DNA from: an uncultured Clostridium sp.
GTDB lineage: Bacteria > Bacillota > Clostridia > TANB77 > CAG-508
Direction of reading: 5' to 3'
DNA length: 64,000 nt
Assembly (NCBI GenBank): GCA_946499885.1
Contig: CAMMTN010000003.1
Span: forward strand, 22,637 to 86,636
The stretch's first letter is position 1, and every line of letters starts with the position of its first letter. Both the position numbers and the translations under genes were made by a program. This document shows, piece after piece, positions 9,116-18,705 of the stretch. The notes below the pieces were generated by a model. It was not told the DNA's origin. It was given only the letters and a program-made list of their open reading frames with translations, and ran no database searches.

Positions 9116-10447
9116 TTATTTTTCAACCTTTTCTCTTACAATCATTCTAACCGGCGTACCAACTAGTCCAAATTCTTTTCTAATTTGATTTACTAAATAT
9201 CTTTCATAAGAGAAATGAAATAAGTCTTTATTATTTACAAATACTACAAATGTTGGTGGTTTTGTTGTTGCTTGTGTCATGTAAAATATTCTAAGTCTTT
9301 TTCCTTTATCTGTTGGTGGTTGTACTATTGCTATTGCTTCATTTAGAACTTGATTTAGTACAGATGTAGAAACTCTTAATGCATTTTGACTCGCAACACT
9401 GTTTATCATTTCAAATAATTTATTTACCCTTTGGCCAGTTTTAGCTGAAATAAATAATATTGGTGCATAGGATAAATATGATAATTTATTGTATACCTCT
9501 TTTTTATATTGTTCTACTGTGCCATTATCCTTCTCATATTCGTCCCATTTATTTACAACAATAATTATACCTTTTCCTGCCTCATGTGCTTCTCCTGCAA
9601 TTTTTGTATCTTGTTCTGTTACACCTTCATTTGCATCTATCATAATTAAACATACATCTGCTCTTTCTACTGCTAACAAACTTCTCATAACACTATATTT
9701 TTCTAGGTTTTCAGACACTTTGCTTTTCTTTCTTATTCCTGCAGTATCTATAAATACATATTTTCCAAACTCATTTTCAAATTCTGAATCTATAGCATCT
9801 CTTGTAGTTCCTGCAATATTACTAACTATTACTCTATTTTCTCCTAATATCTTATTTACAAGTGAAGATTTGCCTACATTTGGTTTTCCTATAATAGCAA
9901 CTTTTATAACCTCATCATCATTTTCGTTTTCATCTTCTGGTGGAAGTTCTTCATAAATCGCATCTAGAACATCACCAATGCCTATTGCATTTACTGCTGA
10001 AACTCTATGTGGTTCTCCTAAACCTAAATTATAAAATTCATATAATTCATCTGGTATTTTACCATAATTGTCTGCTTTATTACATACAAGAACAATTGGC
10101 TTTTTAGATTTTTTAAGCATAAGTGCTATATCACTATCTGCTGCAGTAACACCTTGTTTTAAATCTGTAACAAAAACTATAACATCTGCCATTGCTATTG
10201 CTAAATTTGCTTGTTCTCTCATTTGTGAAAGAATAATATCATCAGACTCTGGCTCAATTCCCCCAGTATCTACTAAAGTAAAATTTCTTCCTCTCCAGTT
10301 CCCTTGCGCATACACTCTATCACGAGTAACACCTGGTGTATCTTCTACTATAGATATTCTCTTTCTCACTATATAATTAAAAAATGTTGATTTTCCTACA
10401 TTTGGTCTTCCTACTATTGCTACTGTTGGTTTACTCAATTCTTTCAC
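9116..10447 (-). CDS. der: GTPase Der (EngA), ribosome biogenesis
   Basis: 443 residues with two tandem GTPase domains and a C-terminal KH-like domain. Domain 1 has GRPNVGKSTFFN (P loop), DTGG and NKAD; domain 2 starts near residue 182 with GKPNVGKSSLVN, then DTAG and NKWD. Der is needed for assembly of the 50S ribosomal subunit. The start is a GTG (10447) or the TTG nine bases further; the ribosome site AAAGGAG fits the TTG better. A REP-like hairpin lies just upstream. Confidence 0.96.
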   Translation of the reverse strand: MKELSKPTVAIVGRPNVGKSTFFNYIVRKRISIVEDTPGVTRDRVYAQGNWRGRNFTLVDTGGIEPESDDIILSQMREQANLAIAMADVIVFVTDLKQGVTAADSDIALMLKKSKKPIVLVCNKADNYGKIPDELYEFYNLGLGEPHRVSAVNAIGIGDVLDAIYEELPPEDENENDDEVIKVAIIGKPNVGKSSLVNKILGENRVIVSNIAGTTRDAIDSEFENEFGKYVFIDTAGIRKKSKVSENLEKYSVMRSLLAVERADVCLIMIDANEGVTEQDTKIAGEAHEAGKGIIIVVNKWDEYEKDNGTVEQYKKEVYNKLSYLSYAPILFISAKTGQRVNKLFEMINSVASQNALRVSTSVLNQVLNEAIAIVQPPTDKGKRLRIFYMTQATTKPPTFVVFVNNKDLFHFSYERYLVNQIRKEFGLVGTPVRMIVREKVEK

Positions 10448-10459
10448 TCTCCTTTTACT

Positions 10460-10490
10460 AGGACAATTGGGGACGGGCTTATTTTGTCCT
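10460..10490. repeat. REP-like hairpin (AGGACAA type)
   Basis: Stem AGGACAA / TTGTCCT encloses a loop containing TTGGGGACGGGC. This is the same GGGGAC core as the other repeats in the window, with a stem sequence of its own. Confidence 0.7.
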
Positions 10491-10572
10491 TTTTCACCTT
10501 ACAATTTTACTATAATTAGAAAAAAATAGCAAGAATTTTAGATTTCTTAGAAATTTTCTCCTACGAGAGATA

Positions 10573-10715
10573 TTATATTGCAGTAAGTATCAAGCGGAAC
10601 GCGGTACCAACTTTCGCAAAACCTCCGGCACCGCCGAAATAGAACAAGCCATATTGATAAGCACCTGCAAAGTCTCCCCCTCGAGTAAAGAATGGATACG
10701 AATTGTCGGCAGAAT
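10573..10715 (-). other. Putative variable region of a diversity-generating retroelement target
   Basis: At the 3' end of the pilin-lectin gene, between TRGG and AFRLIL, many codons are NNT/NNC (TTT, GGT, GCT, TAT, GGC, GCC, GTT, ACC) where DGR targets have AAY in the template. Local GC is clearly higher than the AT-rich remainder of the gene. No reverse transcriptase or template repeat is seen in the window. Confidence 0.45.
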
Positions 10716-12109
10716 TCGGAAAATAAGATCTATCCGAATACCATGAGTCATAATTTGATTGAGCTGAACTATTTGATGTTTCATAAACTGCCTCTCCATA
10801 TTTTCCATTATTTGGTGTTGATACTTCATAATTATCACCTTTACTATCACTGCTTCCCACGCTATATACATCTTTATATTTTGTATTAGCTGCTACCAAC
10901 GTTGTTCCATAAGTATTTAAGTAAGAGTCCCCATTATTTACATATGCCGCTACACTTTCATACGCTCCACCACTCATATCATATATTCCCCAAACATTTC
11001 CTGTAGTACTTTGATTTGTATTTACTCTATAATCTCCATCCGCTGTTACATAAATACTATTATCATTTTTTTCAACTTCTGTTCCTTTTCCATATTTACT
11101 ATTTTGACTTAAATATGCTACTGCTCCCCATTCTACATTTTTCATCATATGCGGGTCCACTACACTATCACATGTATTTAATCCGTATGGATTCCCTTCT
11201 TTATTTAAATTTATACATGTTGTAAACATGTTACTTATATTTATATTTCTCCAACTTGTGACGTTAGCTTTTATTGTTACTGTTTCATTTCCTGTATATG
11301 CTACTTGTCCGGATTCAACATCTGTTGTACAATTTGTATTACTTGTCTCATATTTTCCTACCCAAAATCCTGCTAGTTTCTCTTCTCCAAAGTTAAATGC
11401 TGGGTGTACTACATATCCTGCTTCACATCCTTCTTCTGCTACTCCGTACATTCCTGTTCCTGTTTCATAGCTTGGATATATTTCACTATATCTCTTTGTT
11501 CCTGCATTGTTTTTTATTTTCTGTGTCTATAAATACTATATTTATATTTCCTGCTCCTGTTGTTGCATCACTTGGATTTATTTCTGCTCCACTTTGATGA
11601 TATCCACTTGTTATTTGATATGCATATCTTGGTATCCATACTAGCATGCTATATGCTGAATCTTCATTTAATGTTCCGTCTTCATTAAATACATCTGTTT
11701 CTCCTGTTGCATCTTTTCCTTCTTTTTCTCCACTTGTTGGTGTTAATACTACATTTGCCCATTGCTTATTTCCATAATTGTACCATTCTTTATCTTCTTC
11801 CGTTGTCATTACCCAATTACTTCCATTCCATTTTACTGGCACCATTCCTTCTGATAGTTTTGGTGTTATTGGTAATTCTCCCATAAATTCTGCAAATTCT
11901 CCAAGCAATGTATTCATTACTTCTTCTTCGTTTCTTGTAGCTTGTTCTTGTATTTCTTTTGCTTGTTCAGCTTTTCTTATTAATCCGTTATCTCCAAATA
12001 CTGCATTTATTGCTACTGTTGCTAATATGATTAATATCACAATTGTAACTACTAACGCAATCAAAGTTATACCGTTTTGATTATTTAATACTTTCTTTTT
12101 ATTCATCAT
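10573..12109 (-). CDS. Prepilin-like protein with C-type-lectin-like C-terminus, frameshifted; candidate DGR target
   Basis: Two frames (12109-11486, 207 residues; then up to 10573) form one protein of about 511 residues. The N-terminus is a class III-type prepilin signal: NNQNG then ITLIALVVTIVILIILA. The C-terminal 180 residues follow the formylglycine-enzyme/C-type-lectin pattern: FWVGKYETS, NVWGIYDMSGGAYE, TRGGDF, AFRLIL. The frame breaks by one surplus base near a six-base T run (11510-11515, A run in the coding strand); the next frame continues as AGTKRYSEIYPSYETG. The last 130 bases are much richer in GC. Likely a surface-displayed binding protein; the break may be mutation, phase variation or sequencing error. 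Confidence 0.75.
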
Positions 12110-12626
12110 TAAAATCTTCCTTTCCTATTTTTATTATTTTTTCTACTATTCATTTTCCCAACAATGTATAATATAAAATTTTTTATTATACATTGAATTG
12201 TAAGATTTTAACATTTATGCATATTTATCTTTTGTATATATCACCTCCAAGACACACAAAATGGACAGGCTATTTTGCAAAAGTTTTCTTACTTTTGCTA
12301 AAAATAGTCTATCCTTATTTATTTTTATATATTTTTTTGTATTATTAATAAAGCTTATTTTATTTAAATATAGCTTATTATCTTTTTCTATAGAATTACT
12401 TGTGTGTGTGTGCGTGTGTAGAGCCATAAGGCTTTCAGCTATTATCATATGTTTATTCTCCCATTTTTCTTGTTTTCGTAAATTTATCTTTATTGTATTT
12501 TGTTTGTATTATTAATTTCAAGCATCATTAACATGATATGTTTATTTTACACTAGAAATATTGTTTTTTCAATACCACAGTTAAAATATAATATAAATGT
12601 AATGTATCTGTAATATTATTGTAATA
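12110..12626. other. Intergenic region without a convincing gene
   Basis: Contains an imperfect palindrome at about 12263-12314 (GGACAGGCTATTTT ... AAAATAGTCTATCC), possibly a decayed member of the GGGAC repeat family, and a TG dinucleotide run at 12401-12419. A 77-codon minus-strand frame covers part of it but has no ribosome site worth the name. The pilin ribosome site GGAAAGGAAG lies at the left edge. Confidence 0.5.
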
Positions 12627-14300
12627 TTAGCTACGTTTCTTTAAAATTCCTATGCTTGCTATTATTCCTATCACTGTAGCAAACGAAATCATATAAGATA
12701 CCTTCATTAATACTGTTCCTTCATATTGCACATTAACTTTTATGGCTGTTTCTGGTAAATTAACTGCAACAAATCCATTATCTGATTCAAAAGTATCTAT
12801 TTTCATAGTTTCTCCTGTAGTATTTGTTATCTCTCCCCCATATCCTAAGTAAAATATATATGGCAATTCTATTACAGTGTTTTCTTCCATGTTCGAAACT
12901 GTAAACTCCATATTGGTTCCATCTTTTTCTTCATTTTCTACTACTGCATTTCCACTTAATACATATACCCTATTTTCTCTATGTTTTATATAATCTAAAT
13001 TGTTAAAAGCCTTGCTTGGTAAATATTCAAATGTTGCACATCCTGCATGTATTCTACCAGTATAATCATTTACTTCAAATGCTGGCCATAGTTTTTCTTC
13101 ACTCCATGTTTTGTCATAATCTAAATTTTTCTTAAGTGGAACAATTAATAAAAGTGTTATTAAGCCTAAAACAAATACATCTTTTGCCTTAAAGTTCTTA
13201 ATTAGTAAAGAATAATTTGTAGCTGCAACAAATGCAAAGAAAAAGCTAGAGAATTCTAATAATCTAAATGTAAATTGTATCATTTTTAAAATAGCTGGTA
13301 ATTTTTCAAATGGAAAAAATCTTAGTGACATTGTGATACTAATAAATCCTAGAGCTATTGAAAAATAGTATATCTTCTTATTTTCCTTTTCTATCTTTTT
13401 ATATACTAACAATGTAAAAACTATTCCAATTAGACTAACTAAGCCTATTTCATAACTAAAATTACCGTTTGGAGTATAAAGTAAATCTGTAATATCTACT
13501 TTCCTTTTTATTAAATCATCTGTTCTTTCCATTCTTCCAGGCTCAAATACTTCATATTCAGTAGTTAATTTATGTTCTAACATTGGTAATAAATAGAAGC
13601 TTGTTAACAATACAATTAAGAGTATATTTATTCCAAGCATTTTCCAAACTTGCTTTTCTTTTAATTTATTTATATTTACTATTACATATATAAAACAGAT
13701 AATTGCTGTATACATTGCAATTACTGTATGCGAAAGTATTAAGCCTACTGCTCCTAAAGTAAGTATCAAACTTTTTTTTATGCTTTTTTCTTCACTGTTA
13801 AAAATATTATACATTCCATGAAATACAATAGGAATAAATATAAATGATGTAAGTTCAGCTATTGCTATTCTCATGTACATATCTGTAAGTCTATATGGTG
13901 CTAGAATATAAATTATAGCTGCTAATACTCCTGCATATCTATTTTTGGTAACTTTTTTTACAAATTCATACATTGCTATTCCTGATAGAAATGTTACTAA
14001 TATCATAAATAGTTTTAATATTAATTCAAAAGAATTTGTAATTAAACTAAATATTAATGGTACAAAAGCTGTAAGTGGACTATAAAATATATTCCAAGAA
14101 TACCCAAATTCATTGCAAAAATTAGACATGATAACAGGAGGGAATTCTCCCTCTGTTATAGTTTGGTATGTTCCCATAAGTCTTGCAATGTGCTGTATTC
14201 CGTCATCTGCATATATGTCAAATTTGCTACTTAATAGTGGCACTGAAATTATTATTGATATAACAAATATAACTATATAGTCCCTAATTTTACTCTTCAT
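12627..14300 (-). CDS. Large multi-pass membrane protein, YfhO/PTPS-related type
   Basis: 557 residues with about 11 membrane helices and a C-terminal extracytoplasmic beta domain (about 400-530) before a last helix. The early loop DDGIQHIARL with acidic residues after helix 1 and the overall plan match the 'PTPS-related membrane protein'/YfhO-like families, thought to act in transfer of lipid-linked sugars to envelope polymers. It is a paralogue of the upstream gene and overlaps it by 11 bases (ATGAAGAGTAA), indicating translational coupling. The substrate is unknown. Confidence 0.8.
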   Translation of the reverse strand: MKSKIRDYIVIFVISIIISVPLLSSKFDIYADDGIQHIARLMGTYQTITEGEFPPVIMSNFCNEFGYSWNIFYSPLTAFVPLIFSLITNSFELILKLFMILVTFLSGIAMYEFVKKVTKNRYAGVLAAIIYILAPYRLTDMYMRIAIAELTSFIFIPIVFHGMYNIFNSEEKSIKKSLILTLGAVGLILSHTVIAMYTAIICFIYVIVNINKLKEKQVWKMLGINILLIVLLTSFYLLPMLEHKLTTEYEVFEPGRMERTDDLIKRKVDITDLLYTPNGNFSYEIGLVSLIGIVFTLLVYKKIEKENKKIYYFSIALGFISITMSLRFFPFEKLPAILKMIQFTFRLLEFSSFFFAFVAATNYSLLIKNFKAKDVFVLGLITLLLIVPLKKNLDYDKTWSEEKLWPAFEVNDYTGRIHAGCATFEYLPSKAFNNLDYIKHRENRVYVLSGNAVVENEEKDGTNMEFTVSNMEENTVIELPYIFYLGYGGEITNTTGETMKIDTFESDNGFVAVNLPETAIKVNVQYEGTVLMKVSYMISFATVIGIIASIGILKKRS

Positions 14301-16020
14301 TTATTTCCTCTTTTTTCGTTTTTCTTCTAAAATAAATTACATATCCAATAAATAACACAAAAGAAATTCCAGATAATATGTATGATGCCTTATCAAGCAC
14401 AGTTGCAGTATAATCTACAATTATTTTTCCTTCATTGATTTCCTCTGGTATAACTACTTGTATAAATCCATATTGGGATTCTTCGTATTCTAATTCATAC
14501 TCTTTACTATCGGTTTGTAATTTAACTACATAACCTGGATAAAATAAATATGGAAGTTCTAGTTCTGTTTTTTCTTCTACGTCTTGCAATTCTACTTCAA
14601 GATGCAGAGCCTGTTTTTCTTCATTAATTATTTTAGCATTTCCTGATAATATATATGTTTCGTCTGTTCTTATTTTCAGATAACCTGACTGTTCTAGTAA
14701 TGATTTTGTTGGCAAATAATCTCTATTAATAGAAAAATAATGTACTACTGGATTATTTATCTTTCCTTTTTCATATTCTGTATCTTTTCTTATATACCCA
14801 TCTTCATAAGCAATAAGCTCTTTGTATGTACATATACTAAATAATATAATTATTAGCAATAACACCAAATTCCTTATCCATTTTTTCGTTATTGATTTTA
14901 ATAAATAATACAAATTTGTGGCACAAATTGGAGCTAAAAAAATTATAGCAAATCCTAATAATCTCCATGAATATTGAAGCGAACATAAAACTTGTGGCAT
15001 ATACTTCCATGGAAAATATTTAGTACACATAAATAGCGATATTATTCCAAGTATTAATCCTATGTTATATACTTTTTTGTATTTTTCATCTATATCTTTA
15101 TAAATTAAAATTCCTATTAGTAATGTAGTTAGGAAAGGTATTCCTAAAACAAATGATACTCCATTTTCTTCTTCTATATCTTTTAAGAATTGCATTGGAC
15201 TAATTGCATTTTTAGCTACACTTTCTGAGTTAGTTCTCATTATTGATGGATCTAATACTGTGTACTCTGCTTGAAATTTAAATTCTAACATTGGTATAAT
15301 AAACATTAATGACATTAATATAATAAATATTGTATTTATCAGGCATTTTATAATTATATCTTTATTATTAAGTTTTCTTATATTGCAAAAAATATATATA
15401 ACGCAAAATAATGCAGTATATAATGTTGAAATAGTATGTGTTAGTATTAAGCCAGTAGCACCAATTGCTATATAATAATGTCTTTTTTTATCCCCATTTA
15501 ATAAATTGTATAAACCTTGAAATACTATTGGTATAAAAACAAAAGCTGTGAATTCTCCTATTGCATATCTATTATATATATCTTCAAATCTATATGGAAA
15601 GGTTATATAAATTATTGCTGAAAATAAGGCTATAATTTTTTTCTTAGTAATTTCATTTACAAAATTATACATGAAAATTCCAGAAAGAATAGTTGTAATC
15701 ATTGCAAATAATTTAAGTGCATTTGCAAAATTATTTGTAATAAAGCTTAAAATATATGGTATATATGTAACTACTTGTGGATAAAAAACTGTCATACTGT
15801 ATCCCCAGTCATTACAAAAAAATGGAAAAACCAAAAAAGGAAAACTAGAAAATTCAAGTGCATAATCTAGTCCTATTAATCTTAGTAAATGAAATCTACC
15901 ATCATCGCTACTGGAAATTTGCATTTTTAGTAATGGAATTGACACTAATAATCCTATTATAATAATTAGCATATAATGAATGCTTCTTTTTGTTTTTATA
16001 TTATCTATTATCTTTTTCAT
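14290..16020 (-). CDS. Large multi-pass membrane protein, YfhO/PTPS-related paralogue
   Basis: About 576 residues from the preferred ATG at 16020, which follows GAGGAG; an in-frame ATG at 16038 overlaps that site. Its plan is the same as the downstream gene: helix, DDGRFHLLRL loop, about ten more helices, an extracytoplasmic beta domain and a final helix with a basic tail. The similarity to its neighbour along the full length (for example the EFKFQAEYTVLDPS and EHKLTTEYEVFEPG stretches) points to tandem duplication. A role in envelope glycan assembly is inferred only from the fold class. Confidence 0.8.
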   Translation of the reverse strand: MKKIIDNIKTKRSIHYMLIIIIGLLVSIPLLKMQISSSDDGRFHLLRLIGLDYALEFSSFPFLVFPFFCNDWGYSMTVFYPQVVTYIPYILSFITNNFANALKLFAMITTILSGIFMYNFVNEITKKKIIALFSAIIYITFPYRFEDIYNRYAIGEFTAFVFIPIVFQGLYNLLNGDKKRHYYIAIGATGLILTHTISTLYTALFCVIYIFCNIRKLNNKDIIIKCLINTIFIILMSLMFIIPMLEFKFQAEYTVLDPSIMRTNSESVAKNAISPMQFLKDIEEENGVSFVLGIPFLTTLLIGILIYKDIDEKYKKVYNIGLILGIISLFMCTKYFPWKYMPQVLCSLQYSWRLLGFAIIFLAPICATNLYYLLKSITKKWIRNLVLLLIIILFSICTYKELIAYEDGYIRKDTEYEKGKINNPVVHYFSINRDYLPTKSLLEQSGYLKIRTDETYILSGNAKIINEEKQALHLEVELQDVEEKTELELPYLFYPGYVVKLQTDSKEYELEYEESQYGFIQVVIPEEINEGKIIVDYTATVLDKASYILSGISFVLFIGYVIYFRRKTKKEEINEE

Positions 16021-16052
16021 TAGAATATTTCTCCTCATATTTATATGTATTA

Positions 16053-16547
16053 TTAATAAGTTATTTTTCCTTCTAATAATTCATCATTATTAATCCATTC
16101 TGCAACATCTATGACCCTATATTCATTTTCATTGTTTCCTCTAACAATAACTTTTTCTATTCCAGCATTTATAATCATTTTTCTGCACATTTGACAACAT
16201 CCTGCATTTTCTTCATACTTCTCTGTATCTGTTCTATACTGTACTAAATATAAAGTTCCTCCAATCATGTCTTTTCTTGACGCACTTATAAGAGCATTTT
16301 GCTCTGCATGTACACTTCTGCAAGCGTCATAACCTGCATGTCTTACATCTGGAAAAAACTTTTTCTTACAACAATATCCTAAATCTATGCAATTATCTCT
16401 TCCTCTTGGTGCACCACTATATCCAGTTGATACTATTTCATCATGATTTACAATTACAGCTCCTGATTTTTTTCTTAAACATGTACTCCTTCCTGCTACT
16501 GCTTTTGCTATTTCTAAATAATAATTAACTTTATCGATTCTTTGCAT
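16053..16547 (-). CDS. Deoxycytidylate (dCMP) deaminase family protein
   Basis: 164 residues. The zinc site of the cytidine/dCMP deaminase fold is clear: HAEQNAL with the catalytic Glu and GCCQMCRKMI supplying the two Cys ligands. The N-terminal AGRSTCLRKKSGAVIV block is typical of ComEB/dCMP deaminases, which make dUMP for thymidylate synthesis. The conserved Arg in AGRST is encoded by AGG, which shows that AGG is read normally here. The start follows AGGAGAG. Confidence 0.9.
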   Translation of the reverse strand: MQRIDKVNYYLEIAKAVAGRSTCLRKKSGAVIVNHDEIVSTGYSGAPRGRDNCIDLGYCCKKKFFPDVRHAGYDACRSVHAEQNALISASRKDMIGGTLYLVQYRTDTEKYEENAGCCQMCRKMIINAGIEKVIVRGNNENEYRVIDVAEWINNDELLEGKITY

Positions 16548-16609
16548 AGTTCACTCTCCTATTTTTTTAATTATATCTCTTATATTTTAATGCCTTTATT
16601 AATTTAAAT

Positions 16610-16891
16610 TTATTTTATGAAATCATTCCATATAGAAAAAATCAATACTATTTGCAATATTAAAATAATAGGAAAACCTATTGAAAACCTGTATTTTTTA
16701 GTTTTATGCCTAAAAGTGTACATGCCAATAATTGCACCAAAACTTCCACCTATTAACGCTAGTATAAGCAAAGATTGTTCTGGTATTCTCCAATTTACGT
16801 ATCTTGCTTTTCTTTTATCTAAATACATTGCAATAAAAGCAATTAAATTTATTATTATAAGGTATATTATAAAATATTTTATCATGTTCAT
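16610..16891 (-). CDS. DUF1294 family small membrane protein
   Basis: 93 residues, three to four membrane helices. The sequence YLDKRKARYVNWRIPE followed by GGSFGAIIGMYTFRHKTKKYRFSIGFP is the hallmark of DUF1294 proteins, whose function is unknown. It is ten bases downstream of the MurJ-like gene and is probably expressed with it. The start ATG follows AAAGGAATG. Confidence 0.88.
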   Translation of the reverse strand: MNMIKYFIIYLIIINLIAFIAMYLDKRKARYVNWRIPEQSLLILALIGGSFGAIIGMYTFRHKTKKYRFSIGFPIILILQIVLIFSIWNDFIK

Positions 16892-16901
16892 TTACATTCC
16901 T

Positions 16902-18545
16902 TTATTCTTCTTTATATATTTTCATTCTTACAAGTATATCATATATTTTTGTTCCATATGGAATCATCATTATATCATCCTTTTTTAGTGTCTTTGTAAA
17001 TAATATTAATCCACAATATGAAATTGCACCTAATATAATAGAAATAATAGTACTTATTGTATTTCCTAAAAAACTACTCAATAATCTATAGCCTAAAAAT
17101 ACAACTAATCCCATACCTAAAGCAGATATAACTGGTTTTATTACATGAGTCTTGAATTTAATATGCATATTTACGCATCTATTCATAACATTGTAACATA
17201 TAAAGAATACTATTACTTGATATACAAATGAGCTTATAGATGCTCCATAAATTCCTATATTTGGATTACTAATTAAAATCATATTTAATATAAATTTAAT
17301 TACCGCTCCAAGTCCTGCTGCAATTGCAGGTATTTTAGATTGATTTACACCATATAGCCCTCCTGTTAATGTTTGCGATAATGCTGTAAGAACCATTGAT
17401 ACTGATGCAATTATAAATACTCCTGCTCCGTCTGATGCAGTTGGATATAGCATTTTAAGTATTGGCTCAGATAGTACTATAAATCCAAGTGCACATGGAA
17501 GTATTATTATTAATGATGCAAAAAATGAAAAAGATAGTCTTCTTGATGCTGTTTTTTTATTCTTTACAGCTAGAGCCTCTGAAATTGCTGGAACTAAAGC
17601 TGTTGAAAAAGCAAGATTTATAGCAAGTGGGAAACTTACTAATGTATCTACTTTTGATAATATTCCAGTAGCTGACATAGCAATTTGTTCTAATGCTTCT
17701 TTTGAGCTTTCAGTAGCACTATATGCTATTTGCATACAGTTGCTCACTGTTGCAGTATCTATTACACCACTTATAACTGAAATTAGAGAACTTACTGTAA
17801 TTGGAATTGATATTCCTAGTATTATTTTTAGTAATTCTTTATTAGATTTCTTTCTTTCAGGCGAAATAATTGATTCACTTGTATCTAGTTTATTTCTCTT
17901 AAAGTACATTAATAGATATACAAATGTAATTATAATTGCACAAGTTGTAGAAAGATTTCCTGCTGCTGCCATAATATATGTATCTTTTCCTATACAAGCA
18001 TATACAAAAGTTATTGATAACACACAATTTAAAAATTGTTCTAATGTTTGAGATACACTTGTTGGCTTCATATTTTGCTGACCTGAAAAATATCCCCTTA
18101 AAACTGCAGACATTGCAACAAAAACAATAGCAGGAGATAATACTTTCATAACATATGCTACATCAGGCACATTTAATATGTTGTTTGCTATAATATCCGC
18201 TCCTAAAAATAGACCTATCGATAAAATCAATCCTATTGTTGTAAAGAACTTAAAAGCTACTTTAAAAATTCTTTGTGCACCTTTAGTATCTCCTATAGCA
18301 ATTCTTTCTGAAACTAATTTTGAAATAACACTTGGAATTCCTATAGAAGAAAGAGTAAGAAGTAATGCATATATCTGATAACCTGCTGAATAGTAACCAA
18401 GTCCTGTATCTCCAAAACCTGGTATATTGGTTATTACTAATTTATAAACAAGTCCTAAAACTTTTATTAGAAGCTGTGAAAATATTAAAATTACAACATT
18501 CTTCATAAAAGAATTAGCTGTTTTTTTTAATCTTTTTCCTTTCAA
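16902..18545 (-). CDS. MurJ/SpoVB-like lipid flippase (MOP superfamily)
   Basis: 547 residues with 14 predicted membrane helices. Typical features of the polysaccharide-export/SpoVB branch are the N-terminal LIFSQLLIKVLGLVYKLVIT helix and GYYSAGYQIYALLL. Such proteins flip lipid-linked precursors (lipid II or sugar-lipids) across the membrane; in spore formers SpoVB-like members serve cortex synthesis. The start is TTG after AAGGAG. A degenerate copy of the structured repeat lies upstream. The exact substrate cannot be assigned. Confidence 0.88.
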   Translation of the reverse strand: MKGKRLKKTANSFMKNVVILIFSQLLIKVLGLVYKLVITNIPGFGDTGLGYYSAGYQIYALLLTLSSIGIPSVISKLVSERIAIGDTKGAQRIFKVAFKFFTTIGLILSIGLFLGADIIANNILNVPDVAYVMKVLSPAIVFVAMSAVLRGYFSGQQNMKPTSVSQTLEQFLNCVLSITFVYACIGKDTYIMAAAGNLSTTCAIIITFVYLLMYFKRNKLDTSESIISPERKKSNKELLKIILGISIPITVSSLISVISGVIDTATVSNCMQIAYSATESSKEALEQIAMSATGILSKVDTLVSFPLAINLAFSTALVPAISEALAVKNKKTASRRLSFSFFASLIIILPCALGFIVLSEPILKMLYPTASDGAGVFIIASVSMVLTALSQTLTGGLYGVNQSKIPAIAAGLGAVIKFILNMILISNPNIGIYGASISSFVYQVIVFFICYNVMNRCVNMHIKFKTHVIKPVISALGMGLVVFLGYRLLSSFLGNTISTIISIILGAISYCGLILFTKTLKKDDIMMIPYGTKIYDILVRMKIYKEE

Positions 18546-18595
18546 ATTAATCTCCTTAAATTTTTAAATTATTTACTATTAGCATAATTTGTATA

Positions 18596-18700
18596 ATAAT
18601 ACTCTCACGTATCAATTGTACTTTTCTTTTTAATACTTAAAGAAATAAAATATACAACTTTGATATTAAGATTGAGCGGAAGTTTATACAAGATATTATC
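18596..18700 (+). other. Structured intergenic element, degenerate copy D
   Basis: TTTTCTTTT (18622-18630), loop TAATACTTAAA and GAAATAAAA (18642-18650) match the 9/11/9 hairpin of the other three copies with some decay. Flanking TTGTA / TACAA and CTCA / TGAG pairs keep the outer stems. Confidence 0.5.
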
Positions 18701-18705
18701 AGCTA

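Noticed and set aside
11486-11500. AGG as the slip codon in the pilin gene
   Set aside because: AGG is read as Arg in conserved places, such as AGRST of the dCMP deaminase and twice in the relaxase, so it is not a special codon here.
10573-12109. Complete diversity-generating retroelement in this window
   Set aside because: No reverse transcriptase or template repeat is present; only a candidate target gene is.
12215-12448. 77-codon minus-strand open frame
   Set aside because: No ribosome site, covers a dinucleotide repeat and a palindrome, and composition is not coding-like.
12110-12500. c-di-GMP riboswitch upstream of the pilin gene
   Set aside because: Sequences resembling the CACGCACA start come from a TG dinucleotide run; the remaining motif elements are missing.
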